DNA of 16,893 bases from Anaeroplasmataceae bacterium (GCA_020024985.1 JAHHSW010000009.1:1-16893); one strand, 5' to 3'. Positions 6,194-14,141 are shown, numbered from the stretch's first letter. Numbers and translations: made by a program. Notes: generated from the letters alone by a model not told the origin.

Positions 6194-7780
6194 ATGTATA
6201 AAATTATTGTCGTAGATGACGAAAGTGATGCAAGAGGTCGTATTACCTCTATGCTAAACTCACTAAACCTCGATATTCAAATTGTAGCTGAGTATGATAA
6301 TGGCCTAGATGCCAAAAATGCCGTTTTAAACGAAGTTCCAGATATTTTAATAACAGATATTAAAATACCATATATCGATGGAATTGAGCTTGCAAAAACA
6401 CTACATGAGCATAAATGTATGACTAAAATAATCATCATATCTGGATATGATGTCTTTGACTATGCCAAAAGCGCCTTAGAATATGGTGTAGTTTCCTTTA
6501 TTACCAAGCCTTTTACAATCAAGGATATAGAGGAAAATGTTACTAAGGCTATCAATTTAATAGATAACGAATTCTCGCTTCAAACTACCTTAAAGAAGCT
6601 AAACGAATTCCATGCACAAAATATTGGTATTATTCTTGAGCATAATCTATCAATGCTAATGAACTGTAAAAGCTTAGATAAAAGATTAAAGGAAAAGCTT
6701 CTATCAGATGGTATTGAAATAGATAAGCAAAGCTTCGCTATAGCAGTTATAGATTTCGATACTGATGATAACGAGGTAGATTATGACTCCCATGAGGCTA
6801 TTCGCTATAAGCTTATGGATATATTTAGTAATCTTAAGGATAATGATAAGTATTATGCCTTCTTTAGAAACAATAGAATGGTTGTTTTAATTGCAGGTGA
6901 TGAGCTTAATATGAATGATTTAAAGGACAACTTTGAATCAGCCCTAAGCATTATTAAAAGAGTCTTTGGCCTTGAATTCACTATTGGTGTATCTAATATA
7001 AGTAACGATGGAGAAAAAACTAACTTCCGCTTAATCTATTCTAATGCTCGTAATGCCTTAGATTATAGAAATGTAATTGGTGGAGATCAAATCATCTTCT
7101 ATGATGATATTACCGATACAGAATATAAGTTCTTAAATCTTGATGAAAATGAATATAAGCAAATTATTTATTTATTAAACTATGGTAAGCATGGAGAGCT
7201 AAACGAATATTTAGATCCTCTATTTAAAAAGATATCTAGTCAGGAATATAAATATTCAGCCTATTATATAAGTGTTAATATTTTAAATAGTATTATTAAG
7301 GGCTGTAACTCACTATCTCATTTATATAAAAGCTATATGCAGCATAATGAGATTATTCATACCTTCTCTACCCTAAAAACACCACAGGATATTATAGGCT
7401 TTACTAAGAAGACAGCTGAGGAGGTTTATAAGGTTAATCAAGCCCTAAAGGCTAATTTAGTAGAAAAGTATTATATAAAGATAACAATGTATTTAGAGGA
7501 TAATTATAGTGAATTTGATTTATCACTAGAAAAGCTTGCGGATGATATGAGTCTATCACCTTCCTATATTTCCTCACTATTTAAAAAGCATGATACAACC
7601 TTTGTTAAATATTTAACAAATCTTCGTATGGAGCATGCTAAAAGCCTACTTCAGGACCATAACAATAAAATAGTTGAAATAGCTAGAGCAGTAGGCTACC
7701 CAGATCCTTATTACTTCTCTAACTGCTTTAAGAAGTATACGGGATTATCGCCTAGGGAGTATAGAAATGAAACTAAATAA
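6194..7780 (+). CDS. AraC-type response regulator (YesN family)
   Basis: Cytoplasmic DNA-binding partner of the downstream kinase, 528 residues. Residues 1-120 are a receiver domain: acidic pair D8-D9, phospho-accepting D55 in ILITDIKIP, S83 in IIISGYD and K105 in FITKPF are all present, so it should be phosphorylated. Residues about 120-420 form the long linker typical of YesN regulators; the part around FTIGVSNIS and NARNALDYR resembles the degenerate GGDEF-like fold in this family. Residues about 430-528 are an AraC-type domain with two helix-turn-helix units (SLEKLADDMSLSPSYISSLFKK and IVEIARAVGYPDPYYFSNCFKK), ending PREYR. The ATG at 6194 is chosen over the GTG at 6185 by the ribosome binding site. 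It overlaps the kinase gene by 14 bases. It likely activates sugar genes nearby; the target is inference. Confidence 0.93.
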   Translation: MYKIIVVDDESDARGRITSMLNSLNLDIQIVAEYDNGLDAKNAVLNEVPDILITDIKIPYIDGIELAKTLHEHKCMTKIIIISGYDVFDYAKSALEYGVVSFITKPFTIKDIEENVTKAINLIDNEFSLQTTLKKLNEFHAQNIGIILEHNLSMLMNCKSLDKRLKEKLLSDGIEIDKQSFAIAVIDFDTDDNEVDYDSHEAIRYKLMDIFSNLKDNDKYYAFFRNNRMVVLIAGDELNMNDLKDNFESALSIIKRVFGLEFTIGVSNISNDGEKTNFRLIYSNARNALDYRNVIGGDQIIFYDDITDTEYKFLNLDENEYKQIIYLLNYGKHGELNEYLDPLFKKISSQEYKYSAYYISVNILNSIIKGCNSLSHLYKSYMQHNEIIHTFSTLKTPQDIIGFTKKTAEEVYKVNQALKANLVEKYYIKITMYLEDNYSEFDLSLEKLADDMSLSPSYISSLFKKHDTTFVKYLTNLRMEHAKSLLQDHNNKIVEIARAVGYPDPYYFSNCFKKYTGLSPREYRNETK

Positions 7781-9452
7781 AAGAAGCTTTTCTAGCATAA
7801 TTGTTATTGCAAACTTCCTAATATTTTTACTACTTCTAATAGTAACCTACTCGTTAACCTATAATGTTTTCTCTAATAACATAAGAAAATATAGTAATAA
7901 AATGATTCAAGAGACCTCTAACCAGCTCGTTTACAATTACGAAGGCTATGTTTCTAATGTAATTCAAATTTCTGATAGTATTCAGCTAGGCATGCAAAGT
8001 GATTCTAGTGCTACCCATGAAACAACTAAAAGCTTAATTAAAACACTAAAGCTAATGAAGCCAGAGATTTTAAACATTGATATTTATGATCTCGAGGGTA
8101 GTAGCTTAATTGATTCAAATAGCGGTAATGTTGTTGATGAGGATTGGTTTATAAGGGCAGATCAAGACCAACCATTGCATTTATTCTCGCCAATTAACCC
8201 TACCGATGAAAAATATTTAGTACATTTTTCTAAAGCAATTCCTGTAAACAAGAAAAATGAAAAGGCTATTTTAAGATTGGATATAGATTTCACTGAAATT
8301 GTTGATTTAGGCTATAAGATTGATTTAGGTAACAATGGTCATATCCTAATAGTTGATGATGAATACAACCTTATTTATTCCTCTACTGTTCGTTATGTCG
8401 AAAATGAAATAGATTTACTTAAGGACATTGTTTTAGGAATTGGAGCCTACGAGCTCGATGGTGATAGATTTACTGTTTCACTTCAAACTATTCCTAATAG
8501 TAGATGGAGGGTAGCAATGTTTTATAACACTAATGATGTTGAAACCACCTTAAATAGCTTTATACTTATTCTTTCATTATTTGAAATAGGAGTATTTATT
8601 TTAGGTACTTTCGTTATAATTTTAGTTACCAAGAAGCTTACTACTCCTTTAAAAAATCTAGAGCACAAAATGTCTCATATTGATATTAAATATGAAGATG
8701 AGAATCCAATGCCTATTAAGGGCCCTAGAGAAATTGTATCTCTTACCGAATCATATAATCTAATGATTGAAGAAATTAAGGGTCTAATAAATCAGGTTAG
8801 AGAGGAACAAAAGAATCAAAGAAAGAGTGAGCTTAAGGCTTTACAAAACCAAATAAATCCACACTTCCTATATAATACATTAGATTCTATAGTATGGATG
8901 ATTGATAGTGATCAAAAGACTGATGCTCAAAATATGATTATAGCTCTAGCTAAGCTATTTAGAATATCAATTTCAAGGGGAAATAATATTATTCCTGTTA
9001 AAAATGAAATTGAGCATGTTAAAAACTACCTATATATTCAATCAATGAGATATAAGGATGCCTTTACCTTTGAAATTAATGTAGATGAGGAATGCTATAA
9101 ATACAAGGTAATGAAGCTAATCCTTCAGCCAATAGTTGAAAACTCAATCTATCATGGACTTAAAAATAGAGTTGACGCTGGCCTAATTGAAATTGAAGGA
9201 CATATGGAGGATAGTAATCTAATTCTTTCTATAACTGATAATGGCTATGGAATGAGTGAGGAAAAAATCCAAGATTTATATGATAAATTCAACAATCCAG
9301 ATTTAAACGATGGTGTTGGACTTAAGAATGTATATCAAAGATTAAGGCTTTACTATGGAGAAAAGTCTTATCTAAAAATATTTAGTGAAGAGGATGAATA
9401 CACTAAAATTGTTATATCAATTCCTGTGGAGGTGATGGATAATGAAGCGTAA
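7767..9452 (+). CDS. Membrane sensor histidine kinase (YesM/LytS-type)
   Basis: Inner-membrane sensor kinase of 561 residues that phosphorylates the adjacent response regulator. Order: transmembrane helix 1 (about 10-33), an extracytoplasmic sensing domain (about 34-262, Cache-like by its size and by segments such as ILNIDIYDLEG), transmembrane helix 2 (about 264-289), a HAMP linker (LTTPLKNLEHKM to about 345), then the His_kinase and HATPase modules. The phosphorylated histidine is H366 in QINPHFLYNTLD (codon 8862-8864). The ATP-binding boxes are VENSIYHGLKN near 458 and DNGYGMS near 491, with GVGLKNVYQRL. The ATG at 7767 has GGGAG upstream and lies inside the end of the regulator gene, and the binding-protein gene starts 11 bases before its stop. 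This coupling implies fixed stoichiometry. It probably reads the ligand state of the binding lipoprotein rather than free sugar (inference). Confidence 0.93.
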   Translation: MKLNKRSFSSIIVIANFLIFLLLLIVTYSLTYNVFSNNIRKYSNKMIQETSNQLVYNYEGYVSNVIQISDSIQLGMQSDSSATHETTKSLIKTLKLMKPEILNIDIYDLEGSSLIDSNSGNVVDEDWFIRADQDQPLHLFSPINPTDEKYLVHFSKAIPVNKKNEKAILRLDIDFTEIVDLGYKIDLGNNGHILIVDDEYNLIYSSTVRYVENEIDLLKDIVLGIGAYELDGDRFTVSLQTIPNSRWRVAMFYNTNDVETTLNSFILILSLFEIGVFILGTFVIILVTKKLTTPLKNLEHKMSHIDIKYEDENPMPIKGPREIVSLTESYNLMIEEIKGLINQVREEQKNQRKSELKALQNQINPHFLYNTLDSIVWMIDSDQKTDAQNMIIALAKLFRISISRGNNIIPVKNEIEHVKNYLYIQSMRYKDAFTFEINVDEECYKYKVMKLILQPIVENSIYHGLKNRVDAGLIEIEGHMEDSNLILSITDNGYGMSEEKIQDLYDKFNNPDLNDGVGLKNVYQRLRLYYGEKSYLKIFSEEDEYTKIVISIPVEVMDNEA

Positions 9453-10458
9453 ATTATTAAGTATTCTTATCCTATGCTCCTTAGCATTTACATTAGTATC
9501 ATGTGAAAAAGCATCATATAAGATTGGTATATTCCTATATGATGAAAGTGATACCTTTATTTCTTCATTTTCTGAAGAAATAACTACTAGGCTATCTGAT
9601 AGCTATGATATTAGTATTTATGATGCTAAAAAAAGCCAAAGCATTCAAAATAAGCAAATAATCGAGATGCTAGAGAATGAAAAGCCTAGCGTCATATTAG
9701 TAAATATTGTTGATAGACTATCTTCACTTGCATTAATACAAAAAGCTAATAAATACAATACCCCTATTATATTTTTTAATAGAGAGCCAGTAAGCTCAAG
9801 CAGCATTGATAATAAAAATATATATTATGTAGGAACTAACCCTGTACAGGAGGGTATAAATCAAGGTATTATGGCTGAAAAGCTAATGAATAACCCTAAA
9901 AATATTAATAAATTGATAGATAAAAACAATGATAATAAGCTTCAATGTGTATTCATTCAAGGAGAATCTACACATCAGGATGCAGAAAGACGTACATATT
10001 CTTGTATTAGATATCTTCAAAACATGGGCTATGACTTAGATATATTAGCTATGGAAAATGCTGATTGGAACCGTAGCAAGGGTGAAAAGACAATGGAAAA
10101 TATTTATACCACCTATGGTAACAAAATAGAATTTGTCTTTTCTAATAATGATGACATGGCATTAGGTGCTATAGATTACTTAGCTAACAATAACCTGTTA
10201 CAGGCTTCAGCAAGCAAGGTTCTTACTCCTTTCCCAATCGTTGGAGTTGATGGTACAAAGAATGGCTTAAGCTATATTGAAAGAAAGCTTTTATATGGAA
10301 CAACAATTAATGATACAGCTAAACAGGTTAGTGCAATAGAGCTTGTAATTCAGCTTATAAACAAACAAACTACTAGAGATGCTGTAAATGATAAATTTAA
10401 TTTTTATAAGGATAGCAATTATATTTATATTTCAGGCTCAGCAATAACTGTAGACTAA
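9442..10458 (+). CDS. Galactose/glucose-binding lipoprotein (MglB-like) dedicated to a sensor kinase
   Basis: A lipid-anchored periplasmic-binding-protein-fold sugar receptor, 338 residues, with a strong GGAGGTGAT ribosome binding site. A signal peptide ends in the lipobox LVSC with lipidated C21. It aligns throughout with E. coli MglB. Residues known to contact glucose/galactose there all have counterparts: D37, F39, N113 (FFNREP), H178, D180, R184 (HQDAERR), W209, N236 (SNNDDMALGA), D270 (GVDG) and N290. The calcium loop is also recognisable: D160, N162, D164, K166, Q168 with E230. MglB normally feeds an ABC transporter, but no MglA or MglC gene is here; instead the gene overlaps the kinase gene. 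I infer it presents the sugar to the kinase's external domain. The sugar class is well supported, the sensing role moderately so. It could alternatively serve a distant transporter. Confidence 0.9.
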   Translation: MKRKLLSILILCSLAFTLVSCEKASYKIGIFLYDESDTFISSFSEEITTRLSDSYDISIYDAKKSQSIQNKQIIEMLENEKPSVILVNIVDRLSSLALIQKANKYNTPIIFFNREPVSSSSIDNKNIYYVGTNPVQEGINQGIMAEKLMNNPKNINKLIDKNNDNKLQCVFIQGESTHQDAERRTYSCIRYLQNMGYDLDILAMENADWNRSKGEKTMENIYTTYGNKIEFVFSNNDDMALGAIDYLANNNLLQASASKVLTPFPIVGVDGTKNGLSYIERKLLYGTTINDTAKQVSAIELVIQLINKQTTRDAVNDKFNFYKDSNYIYISGSAITVD

Positions 10459-10462
10459 AAAT

Positions 10463-10510
10463 AAATCCCTGAGTAAGGAGCTAAGTAAACTCCTACTCAG
10501 GGATTTTTAT
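10463..10510. terminator. Bidirectional terminator between convergent operons
   Basis: A 17-bp stem with one bulged A pairs 10463-10480 with 10490-10506 around a 9-base loop (CTAAGTAAA). TTTTTATTATTTTATT follows on the plus strand and TTTATTTTT on the minus strand. It ends both the sugar-sensing operon (plus) and the GH3 gene (minus). Confidence 0.92.
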
Positions 10511-10517
10511 TATTTTA

Positions 10518-13175
10518 TTAATCCTTTATAAATTCAACATTTAAGATGTTTACACCCTTCTTAGTTGGTAGATATGATAAATCATATAAACCTCCTAAAA
10601 GCTCTATTCTAGACACCTTTTTCTTAATTGCTTTTCCATTGGTTCCATTAGAAATGGCTGCACAAATAAACTCACCATTCAAAAATACATTTGTACATCC
10701 TTGAGCTGTTTGTAAGCCGTCCATAGTCATCTCGATATAAACAGTGTAAACACCCTTATCTAAATGATTACCCTTAGCTCCACTAGGAATTTTCTTAATT
10801 CCAGTAGCATTATCCACTCTATTCATACAATTTGTATTCATTATAAAGTTTAAAATATTTTTAACTGATCTTTGTAGCTCTCCACGAGTTACCTTACCTT
10901 CCTCTATTCCGCTGACAAGATTATCATGATTAATATTAACCTCAGCACCAAAATTATCTACTACCTTGTATAAATCATTTTGGGCTCTTATCATTGATGC
11001 TAAATCATATTGTGTAGATCCACCCTTACTAATTACATCATTATTTAAAGCCCACCAGTCGGTCATTACAATACCATCAAAGTTCCATTCATGACGAAGT
11101 ATTGTAGTAATTATATCATAGGTAACCTGGCCATAATATCCATTAATTAGGTTATATGAAGTCATTATAGACTTACAGCCACCCTCCTTAACACATATTT
11201 CAAAGGCCTTTAAATAAATTTCTCTTAAGGCTCTTTCAGAAACTATAGAATCTAAATAATATCTATTTGTTTCTTTATTATTGCAGCACATATGCTTAAT
11301 TGTTGCGAAAACTCCAGCCCTATTTAAGCCTCTAGATTCACTTGCGGCCATCTTACCTGTAAGTATAGGGTCCTCTGACATATACTCAAAATTACGACCA
11401 TTTAATGGGTGACGATGAATATTAATACCAGGTCCTAATAATGAATCTATCTCATTTCTCTTAACCTCAAGACCCTCATAATAGAATAGATTCTCAACTG
11501 CCTCCTGATTCCAGGTTGATGCAAGTAGAGTTCCGATAGGAAGCTGAGTCGCCTTAGCTCCTACATCCATTCTTATTCCAGATGGTCCATCTGAGGTTGC
11601 ACATGAAGGAATTCCATATTTACCAATTAATTCCTCAGTAACACCACCAAAGCATGAGGTTAGGCCTGGAGTAATTCTAGGGTTACACATACCCTCTCCT
11701 CTAATTATCATAGCAAGCTCCTCATTACTTAGCTGAGCAACCATGCTATCCATACTAGCCTTTCCTTCCTTTACATCCTTAAGCTTAATTCCCTTAAAGC
11801 CTGTATATGGTATTTCACTAGGTAAATCATCCATTATTCTCTTCTTTAAATCTACAGTATATAATGGAGTGTCCTCATATTCTATTCTATCATTTACTCT
11901 CTTTATTCTCTTAAATGGCTTAGAAGGACCTGCAGCCTCATGGCATTTTTCTACAAGTTTAGTCTCCTTAATTTCTAAAGGCTCTTGGAAAATAACTAGC
12001 TTATTATCAAGTGATGAATTACCAACATATAGCTTATATATACCGGCCTCTAAAACATACGAGCTCTTAAAGCCTGTCACTCCATTATCATCATAGGTCT
12101 TAAATTCATCAATTTCTACCTTAAATTCTAATACTTCACTCTCAGCAGGAGCTAGCTCCTTAGTCTTTTTAAAATCAACTAAGACCTTCTTAGGTCGACC
12201 TAGTAGGCCATTTGGAGCCTCTAAAAATAGCTCCATAACCTCCTTTGCCTTATATGCTCCTACATTCTTTACCTCAACTGATATATAGACATATTCATTA
12301 TCATAGCTAGCCTTAATAACATTATAATCAAAGCTAGTATAGGTTAAGCCATAACCAAATGGATATATAATTCTATCCTCCTTAAAGGTATTTAGATATC
12401 TATATCCTACATATATATCCTCACCATAATATTGCTCTGTCTTATTATAGAAATATTCATCTGATGGGTAATCAGCTAAGCTTTTAGCAATACTATCAGT
12501 AAGCTTACCACTAGGGCTTACCCTACCACTTAGCATATCACCTATAGCCATTCCACCTTCAATACCACCCTGCCAAACATAAACAATAGCTTTAACAGCC
12601 TTTATATCATGAATAAATGAGGTATCTATTATATTACTAACATTTAAAAGAACAATTACCTGATCAAAGGCCTTAGAAACATTATTTAATAATTCCTTTT
12701 CATCATAAGTCAAAAGATAACTACCTTCCTCATTTGAATAATCCTTATCCTCGCCTGCAGTTCTACCAATAACAACAATAGCCTTACTATTACGCTCAGC
12801 ATAATATTTACATAAAGAATATGAAATAGGCATTTCCTCCTGCTTCCATGGATCAGATGCCCAGGTACCACCACCATCATCGTATGGATTTTCCTTTACC
12901 CATGCTTCATATAAAGAATAAAGCTCAGTATCAAAATTTACATGATTGTCCTTTAAACCATCAATTAAATTTGTGGTGTATTCTACATTTACTGAACCAC
13001 CAGAGCCTGTACCAGATCTATATAAATCTATCTGGCATCTGCCAAAAACAGCAACCCTATCATTAGCTAAAAGAGGTAAAGCCTTATCATCATTTTTAAG
13101 CATTACCATACCCTCAGGCATAATTTTACGGGCTTCAATAGCAACCTCCTTTAGAGGCACACCAATTAAACTCAT
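10518..13175 (-). CDS. GH3 beta-glycosidase with swapped domain order
   Basis: A cytoplasmic family 3 glycoside hydrolase, 885 residues from the ATG at 13173-13175 (AAGGAG 12 bases upstream). No signal peptide is visible. The order is reversed compared with most GH3 enzymes. The C-terminal-type alpha/beta domain comes first (about 10-280), with GRTAGED near 137-143 holding the likely acid/base E142. A fibronectin-III-like domain follows (about 295-375). The TIM-barrel-type domain comes last (about 480-740), with DGPSGIR, ICVKEGG and the nucleophile D706 in VMTDWW (codon 11058-11060). This arrangement is known in beta-glucosidases of Ruminococcus and Butyrivibrio. A further C-terminal stretch (about 795-885) looks like a small beta-sandwich. 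It likely releases glucose from beta-glucosides; beta-xylosidase or other GH3 specificity cannot be excluded. An intrinsic terminator stands directly upstream. Confidence 0.93.
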   Translation of the reverse strand: MSLIGVPLKEVAIEARKIMPEGMVMLKNDDKALPLLANDRVAVFGRCQIDLYRSGTGSGGSVNVEYTTNLIDGLKDNHVNFDTELYSLYEAWVKENPYDDGGGTWASDPWKQEEMPISYSLCKYYAERNSKAIVVIGRTAGEDKDYSNEEGSYLLTYDEKELLNNVSKAFDQVIVLLNVSNIIDTSFIHDIKAVKAIVYVWQGGIEGGMAIGDMLSGRVSPSGKLTDSIAKSLADYPSDEYFYNKTEQYYGEDIYVGYRYLNTFKEDRIIYPFGYGLTYTSFDYNVIKASYDNEYVYISVEVKNVGAYKAKEVMELFLEAPNGLLGRPKKVLVDFKKTKELAPAESEVLEFKVEIDEFKTYDDNGVTGFKSSYVLEAGIYKLYVGNSSLDNKLVIFQEPLEIKETKLVEKCHEAAGPSKPFKRIKRVNDRIEYEDTPLYTVDLKKRIMDDLPSEIPYTGFKGIKLKDVKEGKASMDSMVAQLSNEELAMIIRGEGMCNPRITPGLTSCFGGVTEELIGKYGIPSCATSDGPSGIRMDVGAKATQLPIGTLLASTWNQEAVENLFYYEGLEVKRNEIDSLLGPGINIHRHPLNGRNFEYMSEDPILTGKMAASESRGLNRAGVFATIKHMCCNNKETNRYYLDSIVSERALREIYLKAFEICVKEGGCKSIMTSYNLINGYYGQVTYDIITTILRHEWNFDGIVMTDWWALNNDVISKGGSTQYDLASMIRAQNDLYKVVDNFGAEVNINHDNLVSGIEEGKVTRGELQRSVKNILNFIMNTNCMNRVDNATGIKKIPSGAKGNHLDKGVYTVYIEMTMDGLQTAQGCTNVFLNGEFICAAISNGTNGKAIKKKVSRIELLGGLYDLSYLPTKKGVNILNVEFIKD

Positions 13176-13195
13176 TTTTATTGTCAACTCCTTCT

Positions 13196-13243
13196 TTTTA
13201 AAATAAAAAGGCACCAATTAAATCCTTAGATTCAATTGTACCT
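13196..13243 (-). terminator. Intrinsic terminator after the membrane lipoprotein gene
   Basis: On the minus strand AGGTACAATT (13234-13243) pairs with AATTGGTGCCT (13209-13219) in a 10-bp stem with one bulged G and one G-U pair, followed by TTTTTATTTT. It lies about 10 bases after the stop codon and about 20 bases before the GH3 start codon, with the GH3 ribosome binding site right behind it. Confidence 0.7.
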
Positions 13244-13252
13244 CTAGTAATT

Positions 13253-14065
13253 TTATATGTTATCCTTTGAATCGTCGTCTACTTTATTATCATCTGATAA
13301 ATTTTCTTTCTTTGTAGCTTCCTCATCCTCTAGGAGCTCAGCACAAGCTGTAGAGACATTTTCTGCCTCTACATCAATAACCTCGTTATTACCTTCATTT
13401 TTCATAGCATCAAGTACCTCCTGTGGTACATATCTATGCTTTTTGATTACAACAGCAACACAGCCTGATAAAAAAATAATAGCTGCCGCAATAAACATTG
13501 ATAAAATTGGAACCCAGCCAACATAGTTAATCATGGCTAGCATTGCAAATAATCCAAATAAACCAACTACAGAGGTCCTACTTGTATCTGGCTTAGAAGC
13601 TTCATTCTTTAATAAAACATAAACCACTACTCCAGATATTATAATTGTTAGAATTGGCATCAATATAATAAATGCCTTGTATGTGTCATAAAATGAAAGC
13701 GGAGTATATTTATAATCGACTACCCTTATCTCAGTAAATTCCACACCATTATAAACCTTTTCTCCCTCAATTAGCCTACCTTTACCATGCTCAATGGTAA
13801 TTGCATCTCCCTCATAATCTAAAAGCCTTAATACACTAGTATCATTATCATATAGCTCTAAAGAAAAGCTTACATCCTTAAAATTATAAATAGTTGAATT
13901 GTTTAATAAAACCTTATATTTTATTACCTTTTCTCCGTTAGCTTCAGCTATTTCATATTTAATATCAGTTGTAACACTATTCTTACTTAGGCTTTCACAG
14001 CTTGTTAAGGTTAATAGCATTATAAGCATTAGCATAATAGCCTTTAAAAAATTATTTTTCCTCAT
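13253..14065 (-). CDS. Membrane lipoprotein with three transmembrane helices, function unknown
   Basis: I do not recognise the family. The product is 270 residues from the ATG at 14063-14065; a GTG three codons earlier sits too close to the AGAGG site. The N-terminus is a lipoprotein signal peptide with lipobox LTSC (C23 lipidated). Residues about 24-128 form an extracytoplasmic, beta-rich domain with short acidic strands (KYEIAEANGEKVIKYKVLL). Three hydrophobic helices follow (about 130-152, 165-183, 187-207). The tail (208-270) begins with KKHR and then becomes strongly acidic (ELLEDEEATKKENLSDDNKVDDDSKDN). Basic residues after helices 1 and 3 place the tail inside the cell, consistent with an outward lipid anchor. 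It stands between two sugar-hydrolase genes on the same strand, has its own candidate promoter, and is followed by a terminator. A link to sugar metabolism is only by position. Confidence 0.75.
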   Translation of the reverse strand: MRKNNFLKAIMLMLIMLLTLTSCESLSKNSVTTDIKYEIAEANGEKVIKYKVLLNNSTIYNFKDVSFSLELYDNDTSVLRLLDYEGDAITIEHGKGRLIEGEKVYNGVEFTEIRVVDYKYTPLSFYDTYKAFIILMPILTIIISGVVVYVLLKNEASKPDTSRTSVVGLFGLFAMLAMINYVGWVPILSMFIAAAIIFLSGCVAVVIKKHRYVPQEVLDAMKNEGNNEVIDVEAENVSTACAELLEDEEATKKENLSDDNKVDDDSKDNI

Positions 14066-14112
14066 TAAATACACATCCTCTTATAATATACCCTTTAATA
14101 ATCTATATATTA

Positions 14113-14141
14113 ATTATAAAAGATAATTGCTAGATAGGCAA
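14113..14141 (-). promoter_or_regulatory. Candidate promoter for the membrane lipoprotein gene
   Basis: On the minus strand TTGCCT (-35, 14136-14141) and TATAAT (-10, 14113-14118) are 17 bases apart. The -35 lies inside the hairpin that follows the GH2 gene, so terminator and promoter overlap. Confidence 0.5.

Noticed and set aside
9442..10458. Reading the lipoprotein as a xylose-binding XylFII orthologue
   Set aside because: The pocket residues and calcium loop match the galactose/glucose-binding MglB, so a pentose ligand is less likely. Only the signalling layout resembles XylFII.
13182..13187. A perfect TTGACA on the minus strand just before the GH3 start codon
   Set aside because: A matching -10 would fall inside the GH3 coding region, so it cannot drive this gene. 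It lies between the ribosome binding site and ATG.
13176..13217. Upstream TTG start extending the GH3 protein by 14 residues
   Set aside because: The extension (VPFYFKKKEL) is encoded by the terminator T-tract and ribosome binding site and has no binding site of its own.
11743..13526. Several plus-strand open frames of 70-120 codons at 11743-12096, 12848-13206 and 13257-13526
   Set aside because: They are antisense to well-supported GH3 and lipoprotein genes, show no family motifs or ribosome binding sites, and reflect low stop-codon density opposite biased codons.
13690..13706. TGAAAGCG resembling half of a CcpA (cre) site
   Set aside because: It lies inside the lipoprotein coding region and the second half of the consensus is absent.
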